The position numbers were made by a program, and so were the translations under genes. Positions 37,901-48,846 of a DNA stretch of 64,000 bases are shown in pieces; position 1 is the stretch's first letter, and every line of letters begins with the position of its first letter. The DNA is from Chlamydomonas reinhardtii (Eukaryota > Chlorophyta > Chlorophyceae > Chlamydomonadales > Chlamydomonadaceae): the NCBI RefSeq assembly GCF_000002595.2, contig NC_057020.1, forward strand, positions 5,431,571-5,495,570. Direction: 5' to 3'. The notes beneath the pieces are model-generated. The model was not told the DNA's origin. It saw nothing but the letters and a program-made list of their open reading frames with translations, and did not search any database.

Positions 37901-40900
37901 ACCGTGTCGGAGAAGTCCTAGCCCGCGCCGTGCATGCACCCGACACGCACCACCACCTCCTCCCCACGCCCCGCCAACGCGCAGCCCTACCCACCGGAAG
38001 ATGTGCACGGGCTCGTCGTACGCGTCTGACACCAGCGTGGCGGTGCGCGTGATGGTGGCGTCCACGCCCTCGATCAGCACCAGGTTGCCGGCGGTGGCGC
38101 GGGCGACGGGCACGCGGTAGCGCGCCTGGTACACCCACACGCTGCCCACCGTGGCCACCGCGCTGTCCTCCTCGTCCTCGGGCGTGTAGGCCTCACCCAG
38201 CACCTGAGCGGGCCACGAGGGTCCGGGCTACGAGTCATGGTCGTGTACAGGCGTTGCCCTCTGGGCCCACGGAGCCACTGCACCATCCCATCCCATCCCA
38301 TCCCATCCCATCCCATCCCATCCCATCCCATCCCATCCCATCCCATCCCATCCCATCCCAGCTTAGCCCGCCGCCGACAGTGGCGTGGGGCACAGGCCTG
38401 GCATAATGACAGACAGCCCCGCGAAACCTTTCCCCCCGACCGCGCCATCCTGTTCGTTGCTTCCCCTCCCGTTCTTTTTCCAGCTGCTGGGCCCGCGCCC
38501 CACCTTGACGGTGTCGCCCGGCCGCAGCGTGCCGCTCATGACGCGGCCCAGCGCGTCGAAGCGGCTGCAGTCCTGGCGCGGGAATAGCTTGGCCACCGCC
38601 ACCACCAGCGGGCCGCGCGGGTTGCAGGCGGACATGAACGACACCGCTGGCGCATCCGATGGCCCGCTGTAGTGCGCCGCCACCTGTGGTGACGAGTGCC
38701 GGAGTGCGGCAGCGCAGGTGGTCTCTCAGTTCAGGCATCAGAGGGCGCGCAATCGTGTGTAAAGCCCGGTACGTTTTGCTGCCGGGTACGCAGCCCACCG
38801 CGCCTTTCCGTTACGTTCAACACCGCCCCTTCCTCACCCAAGCAGGCCCCAGTCAAGCTGCAAACTTGCCCAGCCCCAGCGTACCTTGTCCGCGCTGGCT
38901 TTCCGGCTGGGCGGCACGTGTGCGACCAGCATGTCCACCACACCCGCACAGCTGCCCAGCACGCTGGAGCACACCTGCACAGCGACACGGCATGGGCTGG
39001 TCAGGTCGCGACAAAGTGCCGCACGCTGTATGCTGGCATCGCATGCCTGGTACCGGGCAAGGTACAAACCACCTCGTGTACCCTTACTTCACCAGAGGTA
39101 CCCTTGCTATGCCGACGTGCCACACTGCCCCACGCCCGCCACGCCGTGCACTCGCCGCCTTTGTCACTCTTGCCCCTGCCTGCCCACGCGCCCGCCGCGC
39201 ACCTCCTTGAGCAGCGGCTTGGTGTCCAGGTTGTAGGTGGCGGTGCGCAGGTACACACCCAGGCCCGCAAGTAGGCCCTCCACCGTCTTGGGGTGCTCGC
39301 CTGCATGTGGGCCGTGTGTGAACGTGCGTGTCAGCTCAGCGGCACATGGCATGGCCGCATGGAGCGCTCGCCGCCGGCGCCGTGCCCTCCGACACAGCTT
39401 CCACCAGCGCCGTTGGTCAATCCCCATGCCGTACAATCCCCATGCCGTAACAATACCGTACTCCCCAAACGCACCGATCACTGCGCTGTACATCTTGTAC
39501 AGCGGCTCCAGTACGAACTGCACGAAGCTGCGCTCGACACCGGCGCGCGGTGGCGTGCGGCGGAACACGCGGTCCTCGGGCACAAAGTACAGGTCGCCCC
39601 ACAACCGCTTGGCGAACTCCCTGCAAGAGAGTCACAGGTAATGGACGGCAGGATGGAGGAGGGCGACTTAGCATGCCAGCTCTCTTTGCTGTGCTGTGGC
39701 AGTCACAGTGCCATATGGGTCTGGCAGGGCAGGGAGCAGAGCGCCAACATGGTGGCACCGATGCACTGCTCCAACCCGGAAGAGCTGCCGACTGCGGCTG
39801 TGTGTCCCGCTGTGAAATACACATGCGCCGGTAGACGCGCGCCGTGTCAGAATTACGGGAGTCGCTGGTGCGGCGCCACGCGCACACACGCAGGCGCGGC
39901 GAGGGCGCGACCCTGCGTGCTGCCGAGGGCACTGAGGATGCGGGGCGCCGTGAGGCCGCAAATGGCTGTGTCGCTGCACAGTAACCCAGACTAGCTAGTT
40001 GGTCAACCGGCAGCTTATCCTCTGGCGCCCTCCTCCATTTCCAGCGCAGTAGACGTGGGGATTGAGCGAAGTGCCATAAACCCACAACCCTTGCCCCGCA
40101 TGCTGACTGCCAGCGCTGACCCCAAGCCACCTCCGGAGGCTCCCACATCCGGGGCCAAACCTGCTTCAGCAACCGCCCACCTGGGGTCGAACCCGGCTCC
40201 ATAGATCTCCGCGTAAAGGCGCGCGAAAGACTGCAGGCTGAAGGACCAGCCGCTCTGCGCCGCAGAGAACGTCACGTTGCCGCGCACCGGGTCCAGCAGC
40301 TGCTCTGGGGGCACCTCGCCGCCTGCAGCACCAACGCGAGTCAGAGTGTCAGTTCAGTGAATCAGGCCAGGTTCGTGCATGACGCGTGGCGCGTAGGCCC
40401 CTTGGCTGCTTGGCTTTGAACCCGTCCTTCCCGCCCTGCCCCCGGTTGTTATCCCCGACTCCGTGCCTACGCCCTGCACCCGGGCGCAACGGCGCCCAAC
40501 TGCCGGCTGCCTGGCTCCTCGCCGTGAACACCCACCGCAGCACGCTGCGATGAGGTTGTTGACCTCCTCAATGGTGTGCCGCAGCTTGTGGTAGGCGTCC
40601 GCGGGCGGCAGCTTCAGCTCCGTAATCAGGCGGTCCACCTGAGAGCACAAGAGCAGGCGGTGGCCTCATTTGGTGATGTTTTGGTGGCGCCCTGACGTCA
40701 GAACCTAGCTGCCAAAGTGCTGTGATCGCTGCTGTTGTGCCACCGCCACTGAATCAGGAAGGCGTGCAGCACTAGCCGCCTCGTGGCCGCGCTTCGGACG
40801 GACGATGCTGCCGCGCGAACCTCGACATGCTGCCCCCAGCACAGGCGCCTTTACCAAAATGACCATTCCGGCGAAGTCTTCTGTTTAACCCACTGCCGCC

Positions 40901-42679
40901 CCTGTGTCACAGTCGCTACCTCACTGCCCCGCTCCCTGGCCCCACCAGAATCCCCGTCACGCCACAATCGCTGTATAGCGCGCCCAACCGCATACCCCAG
41001 CCCGGCGCCCCGACCCACCGCCCCGACCCCACCCCACCCCATCAGATTGCCCCCCGTGCCCGGCCCACCTTGCTGATCATGAGCGTGATGGACAGCCCCT
41101 CCTGCAGCGCCTGCCGCACCGCCCGCTCCGTGACCACCATGATGCCCTCCGCCGCATCCACCACCAGCATCACACCGTCCGCCAGCCGCATGGCCGCCGT
41201 CACCTGCGGGCGCCATGACAACGTCCATCTCAGACGACGGCAAGGGTAGCGAGTGGCGTCAGAGCCATTTAGCGTGTCCGTGGAGGGCCCCGCCGGCAGC
41301 CAGCTAATGCGTCCATGCATGCTGACACGCTCCCCCTCTCCGTGCCGCCCTGTTCCGGACGACTGCCGTGGCAACCTCTTGCCCCAACCAGCTCCCCGCC
41401 CTCTCCACGACTCCAGCATCGCCTCCCACGCCCTGCCCCGCGGTCCACACCTCGTCGTTGAAGTTGACGTGGCCGGGGCAGTCCAGCAGGTTGAGCAGGA
41501 AGGACTTGCCGCTGTGGCTCTCCATAACGAGCGACATGGGCATCATTTTGATGCTCATGGCGCGCGCCTGCTCATCCAGCCGCGTGTCCGTGAAGCGCAG
41601 CTGCTTGCCCGCCGCCTGCTGCGCCGCCGTCATCTTCCGCAGCTCGTGCGTCTGTGTGCGACAGGTGGCCAGGGGTGGGCAATCGATGCGAAGGCCAACT
41701 GGTCAGGCTGGGGCTAGGGCTGAGTTGACACGATGCGGGATTTGTTGGGTTGGGATATTTGATGCGGCGAGTAGCAGTTAGCACAGGTTAGCATAACGTG
41801 CACGTGCTGCTCCCAAGGGCACGCTTTCTGCTCGCGCCTGCCCGCGGCAGCTCCTTCGCCATCGCCTTGCCGCACACGCCGTATGCCGCACACACCTGCT
41901 CCACGAACATGTCCATGATGGTCGTCTTGCCGTGGTGCAGGTGCCCCACCACCGCCACGTTGCGAACCAGCTCCGGGTTCGCCATGAGCGTGGCCAGGAA
42001 CTCGTTTGAGTAGTGCGTGCGCAGCGGCTCCGCCTCGAGCGTCTCAAACTTCTTCACTTTCACCGGCGCCACGATAGGTACCTCCAGCGGCTGCGCGTCC
42101 TCTTCCATCACTAGCGTCTCCACCTCCGCCCCGTAGATCTCCTCAGCCGAGGGGTAATACTTCTTGTCCTCGTGAAGGACAACCGCCATGCCTGGACCCC
42201 CCTCGTCGTCATCTGCACGGCAGACCGTGACAGCACCGACCCGGCTACCTCAGCCCGACGCGTTCGCGGGCCTCGCCATCCTAAAGCACCCAGGGTACGC
42301 GCTTCAAGCGCAGACACTTGAAGGTTTGCGCACGCCCAGCGCACCATGCACCCGCGAAATGGCGCGCTGGTGCGAGATGGGGGCGACGTCTTAGACAAAT
42401 CCGTATGCATACTATTTTATACCAGCAACTCACCTTCTTGCATGGCGTCGCCCGGTCCCGGCGCCCCATCCTCGTCGTCGGCCCCTTCCGAACCGCCAAA
42501 GCCATGCTGCACCTGGTGCTCCTCTTCCTCCTCCTGCAATCATATCCACGCGTTAACCTATATCCAGACCGCTTGGGCCTGCGCCCGAGCCGGCGGCGAT
42601 CGGGGATCCGACTGACCTCACTGTCCTCTAGAGCAGGACCGATATAGTTTCCAAACTCATCATACATATCCTCCGCCAT
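34928..42679 (-). CDS. EFTUD2: U5 snRNP GTPase EFTUD2 / Snu114 (989 aa)
   Basis: Spliceosomal GTPase related to EF-2 that controls U4/U6 unwinding and spliceosome disassembly. 21 exons: 42617-42679, 42434-42533, 41896-42212, 41451-41651, 41069-41203, 40536-40638, 40181-40322, 39475-39620, 39203-39300, 38885-38974, 38504-38683, 37995-38203, 37649-37742, 37392-37512, 37011-37207, 36677-36835, 36286-36471, 36092-36162, 35753-35906, 35471-35536, 34928-35065; 2970 nt. The start [15 protein letters not shown] matches the family N-terminus and the end [13 protein letters not shown]...[12 protein letters not shown] its C-terminus. G1 is GHLHHGKT (144-151) and G3 is DCPGH (217-221). G4 reads SKVD (271-274) where NKxD is usual. 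Domains II-V are collinear with plant GFA1/CLO ([57 protein letters not shown]). Human EFTUD2 has 972 aa. Confidence 0.97.
35239..35413 (+). repeat. 175-bp intronic repeat, copy A
   Basis: Lies in the intron between the last two exons of EFTUD2. It is matched without gaps by 39782-39956 (offset 4543) with about five substitutions, so about 97% identity. It starts GAGCTGCCGACTGCGGCTGT. The flanks are unrelated and I see no target-site duplication or terminal inverted repeat. Confidence 0.92.
38283..38360 (+). repeat. (CCCAT)n pentanucleotide microsatellite
   Basis: About 15 uninterrupted CCCAT units inside an EFTUD2 intron (between exons 11 and 12 counted from the start). On the transcribed strand it reads (ATGGG)n. 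Confidence 0.97.
39782..39956 (+). repeat. 175-bp intronic repeat, copy B
   Basis: Lies in the intron between exons 7 and 8 of EFTUD2, in the same orientation as copy A at 35239-35413. The two copies end at the same base on both sides. Confidence 0.92.
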
Positions 42680-43435
42680 GGCCGCTTGTAGTTACTCCAC
42701 GCGGTTGAACGAAGTGTCCTTGCTTGCGAACCCCGCTGGTGCCAACCTTTATCGCCCTGCCATTCGGCTGCAAGTCCTATCTAAAGCCCTCAAAGGGCCC
42801 GAACGCGTGAAAGGCCCAGTCAAGCGCAAGTGGTGTGCTGTGTCGTCGCTATGCGCAAGAACGAGGAGAAAGGAACGACAGAGCGATTTTAGTTGATAGT
42901 CTCACAGGTGCCAGCTAATATTTCAATAGCACGTAGCGTATTGGGAGTGCGGGATTATTGACCAATCGCCCGCGGTCCTCGATGAGTCCACGGTTACCCG
43001 CCCGGCACGGGATGGTCCCTGCTCGGGTCTGGTCACCTCAAAACTGGAACAACCTCTAACTGCATTCCCACACCATCAAAATGAGCCGTCATGGACTAGG
43101 TATTGCGTGCCAAAACACGTTGGTTCCTTGACCGCCCGACGTCAGGATATCCGCAGTCCGCAGCACCCCGTGCACTCCAAATCGGACATGCGTTGGCGCT
43201 GCCTGCTAACCTGCTCAGTATGCTTATGCTAAAAACAGAAACAAGTTCATGCCGCCCACCCAGGATGCTCCAACTCCAACCGCAGTCTGACTACCACCAG
43301 TTCCCATATGTTCCCAAGCGGCGCCGGAGCAGAGGCAACCAAGCGGCTGGCACAGTGGCACCTAAACTCATGCAAAGTCGATGACAAGCGACATACTTAG
43401 CTCGCGAGCGCTGCCTTAATTAGGCTACCCGCCAG
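42680..43435. other. Intergenic, EFTUD2 promoter side
   Basis: 756 bp between the EFTUD2 start and the 3' end of the Cys-rich gene on the same strand. No exon seen. Confidence 0.5.
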
Positions 43436-45618
43436 TTAACGACCGCTCGGAGGCCTGGGGCTTGGCGGCTTAGGGCTGGCAGAGCGCGGCGGCTGCCGCA
43501 AAGGGCGCGGTGGCGGGCGTGTGGGCTTCGGCGGGCTCGGAGGTGCCTTTGGCTGCAAACCAGGGCCGGGTTAGAAAGGAATACATTTTGTCACTTGGGA
43601 GTATGCGTGTGCTAAAACCCTAAACCCCTAAGATCCTGTAACACCGCACTAACCCCTCTCCCATGCATGCACCCCACCCACCGGGCGAGGCCGCACGCAC
43701 GTGCCCTTGCCGCTGCACAGGAGGCCCGCGGGGCAGCAGGTTGGATCAGCTCCCGAGAGGCAACACGTGCTGCCAGAGGCGCAGAAGACGGCAGTGCCGT
43801 TGCCGGTGCTGCAGCACTCCGAGCCGCTGGGAATGCAGGCGCCGCCGCAGGCCTGTATGCATGTTCGTGGTGTACCGGGTTCAGTAGCGCAAAAGTTGAT
43901 GAGCACTCGCGGACGTTTCCTCCACAGTGCCAGCAGAAAATGCAACACACCTTGGTGCCAGCCTTGCAGACGCAGGTGCCGCCCACGCAATCAAACCCGG
44001 TCCCGCAGCATTTGCCCCCGCAGCACGTGCGGTCGGTGGGGCAAATAGTTCCGTCGCCGCAGCACTTGCTGCCGGCAGGGAAGCAAGTGTCACCACAGCA
44101 GCTAGACCCAGGAAAGCAGTAGTTCGCCACACCCTCGGCGCTGGCAGAGCAGCATGAGTAGTTGGCGGGCAGGCAGACCGAGCCGCAGGTGATGGTGCCT
44201 GGCTTGCACACACACTTGCCCGCGCCGTCGCACTGCGTTCCTTCCGGGCAGCAGGTATCGCCGCAGCAGGAGGAGCCGGAGGGGCACAGTACGCCGTTGC
44301 TGCAGCAGTTGCTGCTGCTCGGCACGCAGGAGTTACCGCAGCACTTTGTTCCCGTGGGACACCCGGCGCCGCCGAGGCCGCAGCACGACGAGCCAGCCGG
44401 CACGCAGGTGTTGCCGCAGCAGGTGCTGCCCGCGGGACAAAAGTTGATCTGCCCGTTGGCGCCCACCGAGCAGCAGGAGGAGCCGGGCTGCAAACAGAAC
44501 GCCCCGCACGACGTGCGGCCGGCCTGGCACGTGCACTGGCCGGCTGAGGTGCACGTGAAGCCGCCTGAGGAGGGGCAGCAGCTGCCGCCCGAAGAGGACG
44601 CGCCGCAGCAAGTGGCACCGGCGCCGCACCACGTGCCAGCGGCGGCGGAGCAGCAGGTGGAGTTCGCGGGCATGCAGGTGCTGGATCCTGCGCACATTTG
44701 GGGCTGCCGGTGAGCTGTGACGGGAAACATGCCAAAGGAGGCGGGCTTTGACCAGACCCCAGCCCGACAGCATTCTCAAGGTGGAAGGGCTGTTGCCACT
44801 CCCAATGAGGAACGGGTCGTACACGTAACCCAGCGGCTGTGTGCGCTAATCCATATTCAGCCGTGCACACGGAGCTCACCGCAGCAACGGCTCCCAGCCA
44901 TGGGGCAGTACATGCCCGTACTGGACGAGCAGCAGTCCAAAGCAGCAGAGATACAGCCGCTGCCGCCTACGTCCGCGGGAAACGAACCGGAGGGACATGG
45001 TGAGCGGATGGACGAGAAAGATGTACAGCAGGAAATGTAAGTTAACTCGTGTGCCTGGTCATCGGCGCGTGCCTCTGGCCTATGCCACCCAGCTACAGCA
45101 TGGTCTCCCCTGTGCGAAAGCAAGAGCACACGCTTACAGGGCTTGGTGCCGGCGGCGCAGCTCTGGAGCAGCGCGCGGTGATGCCGAGCCGCTCCCTCGC
45201 CCTCATCTTCACCTCCATCCAGCTGCTTGCCACCGCTCACCACCGGCTGTACCTGACTAGCCGGGTAGTGATCATCATGGCTGTCGCTGCCGCTCATGAT
45301 GTTACGGTTCATGCCTTGCACCATGTCAGAAAGACTGCCGAAGGGGTGGTTGGACGGCACCAGGGTGAGCGCGGGTGTAGAGGAGGGGACTGCAGTCGTG
45401 GCTGCCACGCTGTTGCGTGCGTTGAGGGCGGCCGTAGGGACACCCCCCTGGCGCGTTGAGAAGGGATGCTGGACCACGTCTTGATGGCAAGCCGCGGACT
45501 GAACTGGGTTACTGGTGCGCGCATCGGCTTGGTGCTGGTCCCGCTGGTGGTGAGGCAGGCTCATGGCGCCTGACACGACCTCACTGCGGGTGAGGAGCAC
45601 TATGAGCAGAAGCGCCAT
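43436..45618 (-). CDS. Secreted Cys-Cys repeat protein with proline-rich tail (539 aa)
   Basis: Five exons: 45138-45618, 44880-44966, 43951-44714, 43682-43852, 43436-43552; 1620 nt. The start at 45618 gives a signal peptide (MALLLIVLLTRSEVVSGA). A Ser/His/Asp-rich pro-like region of about 130 residues follows, ending in the dibasic-rich ARHHRALLQS. Then comes a block of about 340 residues of tandem modules of the type C-x(2-4)-G-x-x-CCG-x-x-C-x-x-x-G-x-x-CC, with about a dozen CC pairs (FCPAGSTCCGNTCVPAGSSC; LCPSGSSCCGDTCCPEGTQC). The C-terminus is a hydroxyproline-type tail (PKAPPSPPKPTRPPPRPLR). It is most likely a disulfide-rich cell-wall or matrix glycoprotein. The modules recall granulin or fungal/oomycete Cys-rich surface proteins, but I do not recognise the family. 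The exon 3 acceptor could instead be 25 nt further in. Confidence 0.8.
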
Positions 45619-46220
45619 CGCGCCCGTGGCTGGGCTGCCGGCGCATCTGCACGCCGTATGCCTGGCAAGTGCAAGCCAGCGGGGAGGCGCGCGTGGAGGG
45701 GTTCAGGACGCGCATGAGGTAAGAGCCATTTTGGCTGCAGTAAGGCTTTCTGATCCATTAGCTACAGAGATGTTGGCGAAAGCTGTGTGTCCCATGGTCA
45801 TCGGGACGACATTACAGCATCGCCGCCCCCAAGCACCTGATCTATTCCTATTTAGGTGTGGGACAACCCATTGACACCTTACATTCAGGTTCCGGGTCGC
45901 TTACCTGCTCATTATCACGCTGAAGTCGCTCGCTACTATGCGTCCCCCTGCGCGAAAGCCGACAGAAACACAGCGGCCCTAGTTACTGAACTGCCCTGCA
46001 AATTGCGGAAACCGTCAACATACAGTGTGGGAAGCTAGTTTCAGCAGAATGGCTCCCCTAGAATCGACTGGACCTCCGTCCAGGATCCCGGATCCGGCGC
46101 GCCCGCCATGCAGAGGAGCGACGCTGAAGCGACAGCGCCAGCCATGGGTTTTGGCGGTGCCCGCGCCAAGGCCAACCAAAGTTGCAGCCGTAGCCCTCTT
46201 CGTCACCTTTCTCACCCCGC
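45619..46220. other. Intergenic before the duplicated block
   Basis: About 600 bp upstream of the Cys-rich gene and unique within the window. No exon supported. Confidence 0.5.
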
Positions 46221-46286
46221 TGGTCGCACGCTCTCTTAGGACAAGCGCGTCGAAGATGTACGACGCTTTTTGTCCTGCAAGTCCAA

Positions 46287-46311
46287 CACACACACACACA
46301 CACACACACAC
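46287..46311 (+). repeat. (CA)n microsatellite
   Basis: About 12 CA units in copy 1 of the large duplication. Copy 2 has only CACACA at the same place (about 61761). Confidence 0.9.
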
Positions 46312-46731
46312 AAGTGCCGGTGGCGCCTTGGGTGGCGCGCTCAACAGCACGCGACGATTCGGCTTCCTTGCCGCATGGCCTTAACTCTAACAGGGAGCAC
46401 TATACCGACAATCGCTTGCATGGTCTCCAATTCGCTCACCATAGCTTGACTACAGTACCGTGCGGCAGCATTAGGCAGCACGCTTCCGCTAGAACTGGCA
46501 CATACACATGCACGTGGGTACGAACGTATGGACACGCATCCACGGGCCCGGCCGAGTACGTTCAATGCGGGACTATGCCAACCTGCCCCTTTCTCTGCCC
46601 CATCGCATCCACGCGCCCGCCTGCCGCTTGGCGGTGTGCCGGTGGCCGCGTCGATGTTGCTGACTTCACATGTTTGGTAACGACGGTACCGGCTGCGTGT
46701 GTGTAGGCTTGGCTGTGCCCCTGGTCTCGCC

Positions 46732-46793
46732 CCAGACATTAGCCCCCGGGAGGAATGTCTAGGAAACGGCTAAAATGGCCAATTAATGTCTGG
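46732..46793. repeat. 62-bp palindromic insertion, MITE-like
   Basis: Bounded by the perfect 10-bp inverted repeat CCAGACATTA / TAATGTCTGG, with a further internal AATGTCT copy. The matching place in copy 2 (near 62150) lacks it. It is too short to code. No clear target-site duplication could be fixed because the flanks also differ. Confidence 0.6.
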
Positions 46794-47032
46794 AGACGTT
46801 AAGATAGGAGCCCTGGGCCCGGGACTTGGCTGATTGGCTCTCCTGGGGCCGAGGCTATCTGTGTGTGGTGTGCCGGGGTCTGGTCGGCGGGGCTCTGGGC
46901 GCGCGCTGCCTTTCTCCTGGGCGGGGTTTGGGTTTGGCTTAGGCAGCTGGTTGTGGGTTCAGCTTAGGCAGCTAGCTTGGGATCGGGGCTGTGCATGCCT
47001 CGTCCAACCTGACGGGGTCAAGAACGTTGGTG

Positions 47033-47449
47033 TGTGTGCGATGGGACAGGGCTTAGGCAGGTTGGCGAGGTCCTGTAGGGTGCAGCTGTCGCCCATACCC
47101 CCAGCAGATGGCAAACAATTTGCAGCGGCAGAGCAGTAGTGCATGGCTGGTCGAACGCCGGAGTTACTGTACCGACAAGTTGCTGGCTGGCTGGAAGTTT
47201 GCTGATGCGCATTCCTCACGCTCCGGGCGCCCGGCCAGGCGATAGCACCACACAGACACACCGCAACGCCACACTCGCGATGCAGAGCCGCAGCGAACCT
47301 GCAGGGAGATGACCAGCGTCCACGGATGAGCACCAGAGGCAACCGCAGAGAAAATGCAGACAGAATGCAGCAAAGCAATGGCCGGGCGACAGTGTGGCAA
47401 GCAGGGGCGAAAACAGGGTGAGGCAAGGCAGAAAAGGGAGCCCGAATGT
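47033..47449. repeat. 417-bp insertion bounded by 9-bp direct repeats
   Basis: Copy 1 has ACGTTGGTG at 47024-47032 and again at 47450-47458, while copy 2 has a single ACGTTGG at the corresponding point (about 62352). The left half of the insert (about 47033-47260) is a diverged inverted copy of the neighbouring 47585-47830 (for example TCCTCACGCTCCGGGCGCCC against GGGCGTCCCGAGCGTGAGGA). It has no coding capacity. Confidence 0.7.
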
Positions 47450-48727
47450 ACGTTGGTGGCGCCGGGGTCGGGTTGGTGGCGGGTTCTTCGGTGGCAGGTC
47501 TTCCGGCCGGCGGGCTACGCGCGCGCGTGTGTGTGTGTGTTAAAGGGCACAAGGAAAACATAGCGCATTGTGTGTGTGTGTGTGTGTGTGCGCCTGTTGC
47601 TGCCGCCTGGCCGGGCGTCCCGAGCGTGAGGAATGCGCGTCAGCAAGCTACCAGCCTGCCAGCAAGCCAGCGACGCGTCGGTGCAGTAAGCCCGGCGTTC
47701 TACCCGCTGCGCTCTCATGCCTTGACGTCAAAACTTGGTTGTTGAATGTTGGGGTCTGGGAATACGCTGCACACTTCGGGACTACGCCAACCTGCCCCTT
47801 ACCCTACTGTCCCATCACACACGCTTACCCTGTCCCATCGCATCCACGCGCCCGCCGCCAGCGCATTAGGTATTCCGGCCGCCACACTAACCATCTAACA
47901 TCTTCAAAACTGGCTCCATTACACTGAAATTCAAGGGCAGCTTAACTCAACTGCAGCTTCATATCACCCCATTGTGTTCCCCTGAGCTTTATCACGCCGG
48001 CTCTGATCCGGACAATGGATGAGGGTGGACGTCGTTCATCCTAGCCGCCAACAAGCAAAACAACAACTCCAAGCACCGGGTGCTCTCGCGCACACATGTC
48101 GCTCAGGTAATAAAAGCGCTTCGAAAAAATTTGGACTGCAAGTTGCAGCACGTGCGTGGCCGACACCCACATATCGGTGTGTTTCTAAACGCACGCCCCC
48201 ATGCTGCAACAGGCAGCAGCGGGTCGACTGTGCTAAGCGTTGTGTCCGCACACGCGCGCATGAAAAAGCACGCCATGATTCTTCGGTTGCTGCTAACACA
48301 CACTCGCTCACACTGTCACATATTGCACGCGTGTATTCGAAGCATGGATACCTGAAGTTGGTTCTACTGCCTGCATCCTAGTTACCAAGTCATGCCGCGC
48401 GTCGATTTACGACAAGCGAGAAAGTACTAGCATACTGTAAGCCCTAATGGGGCATGGGTAGGTTGCGCAATCGAGCATTAGTCCACGTCTGTACCGACAA
48501 CAGACGCGCGATCAATTGCAATCCACGGCGCATCGGGAGAACGCCGCATGAAGCGGCGGACGAAAAGAGAAACACAGACACACGTAGTCGTCATCCCAAT
48601 CCCGACCCACCGACGTGCCGTCGGTAACACGACGCAAAACAATGGTGCCCGACATTTCATGACACTCTTGATGACACTTCCAAGCGATCCCATACCGCCA
48701 GATTCACTGGCAATTGCTCCCATCCAA

Positions 48728-48732
48728 TTACA
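48728..48732 (-). terminator. Candidate polyadenylation signal (TGTAA on minus strand)
   Basis: TTACA about 115 nt beyond the WSC-gene stop, a normal distance in Chlamydomonas-type genes. It is conserved in copy 2 of the duplication near 63629. Confidence 0.45.
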
Positions 48733-48846
48733 CGCCACGCCCAGACAATCAACATCTCACAGCACACCTGCAACATGCAGTAGTAAAGTAAAGCGAACAA
48801 ACTCCTGCGACGTTGTAGAATCTCATAAGTGCATTAACAACTCCAT

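Noticed and set aside
47446-47745. Val/Cys-rich frames in the duplicated intergenic block
   Set aside because: Translations of GT/TG microsatellites; the matching frames in copy 2 are not conserved in length or sequence.
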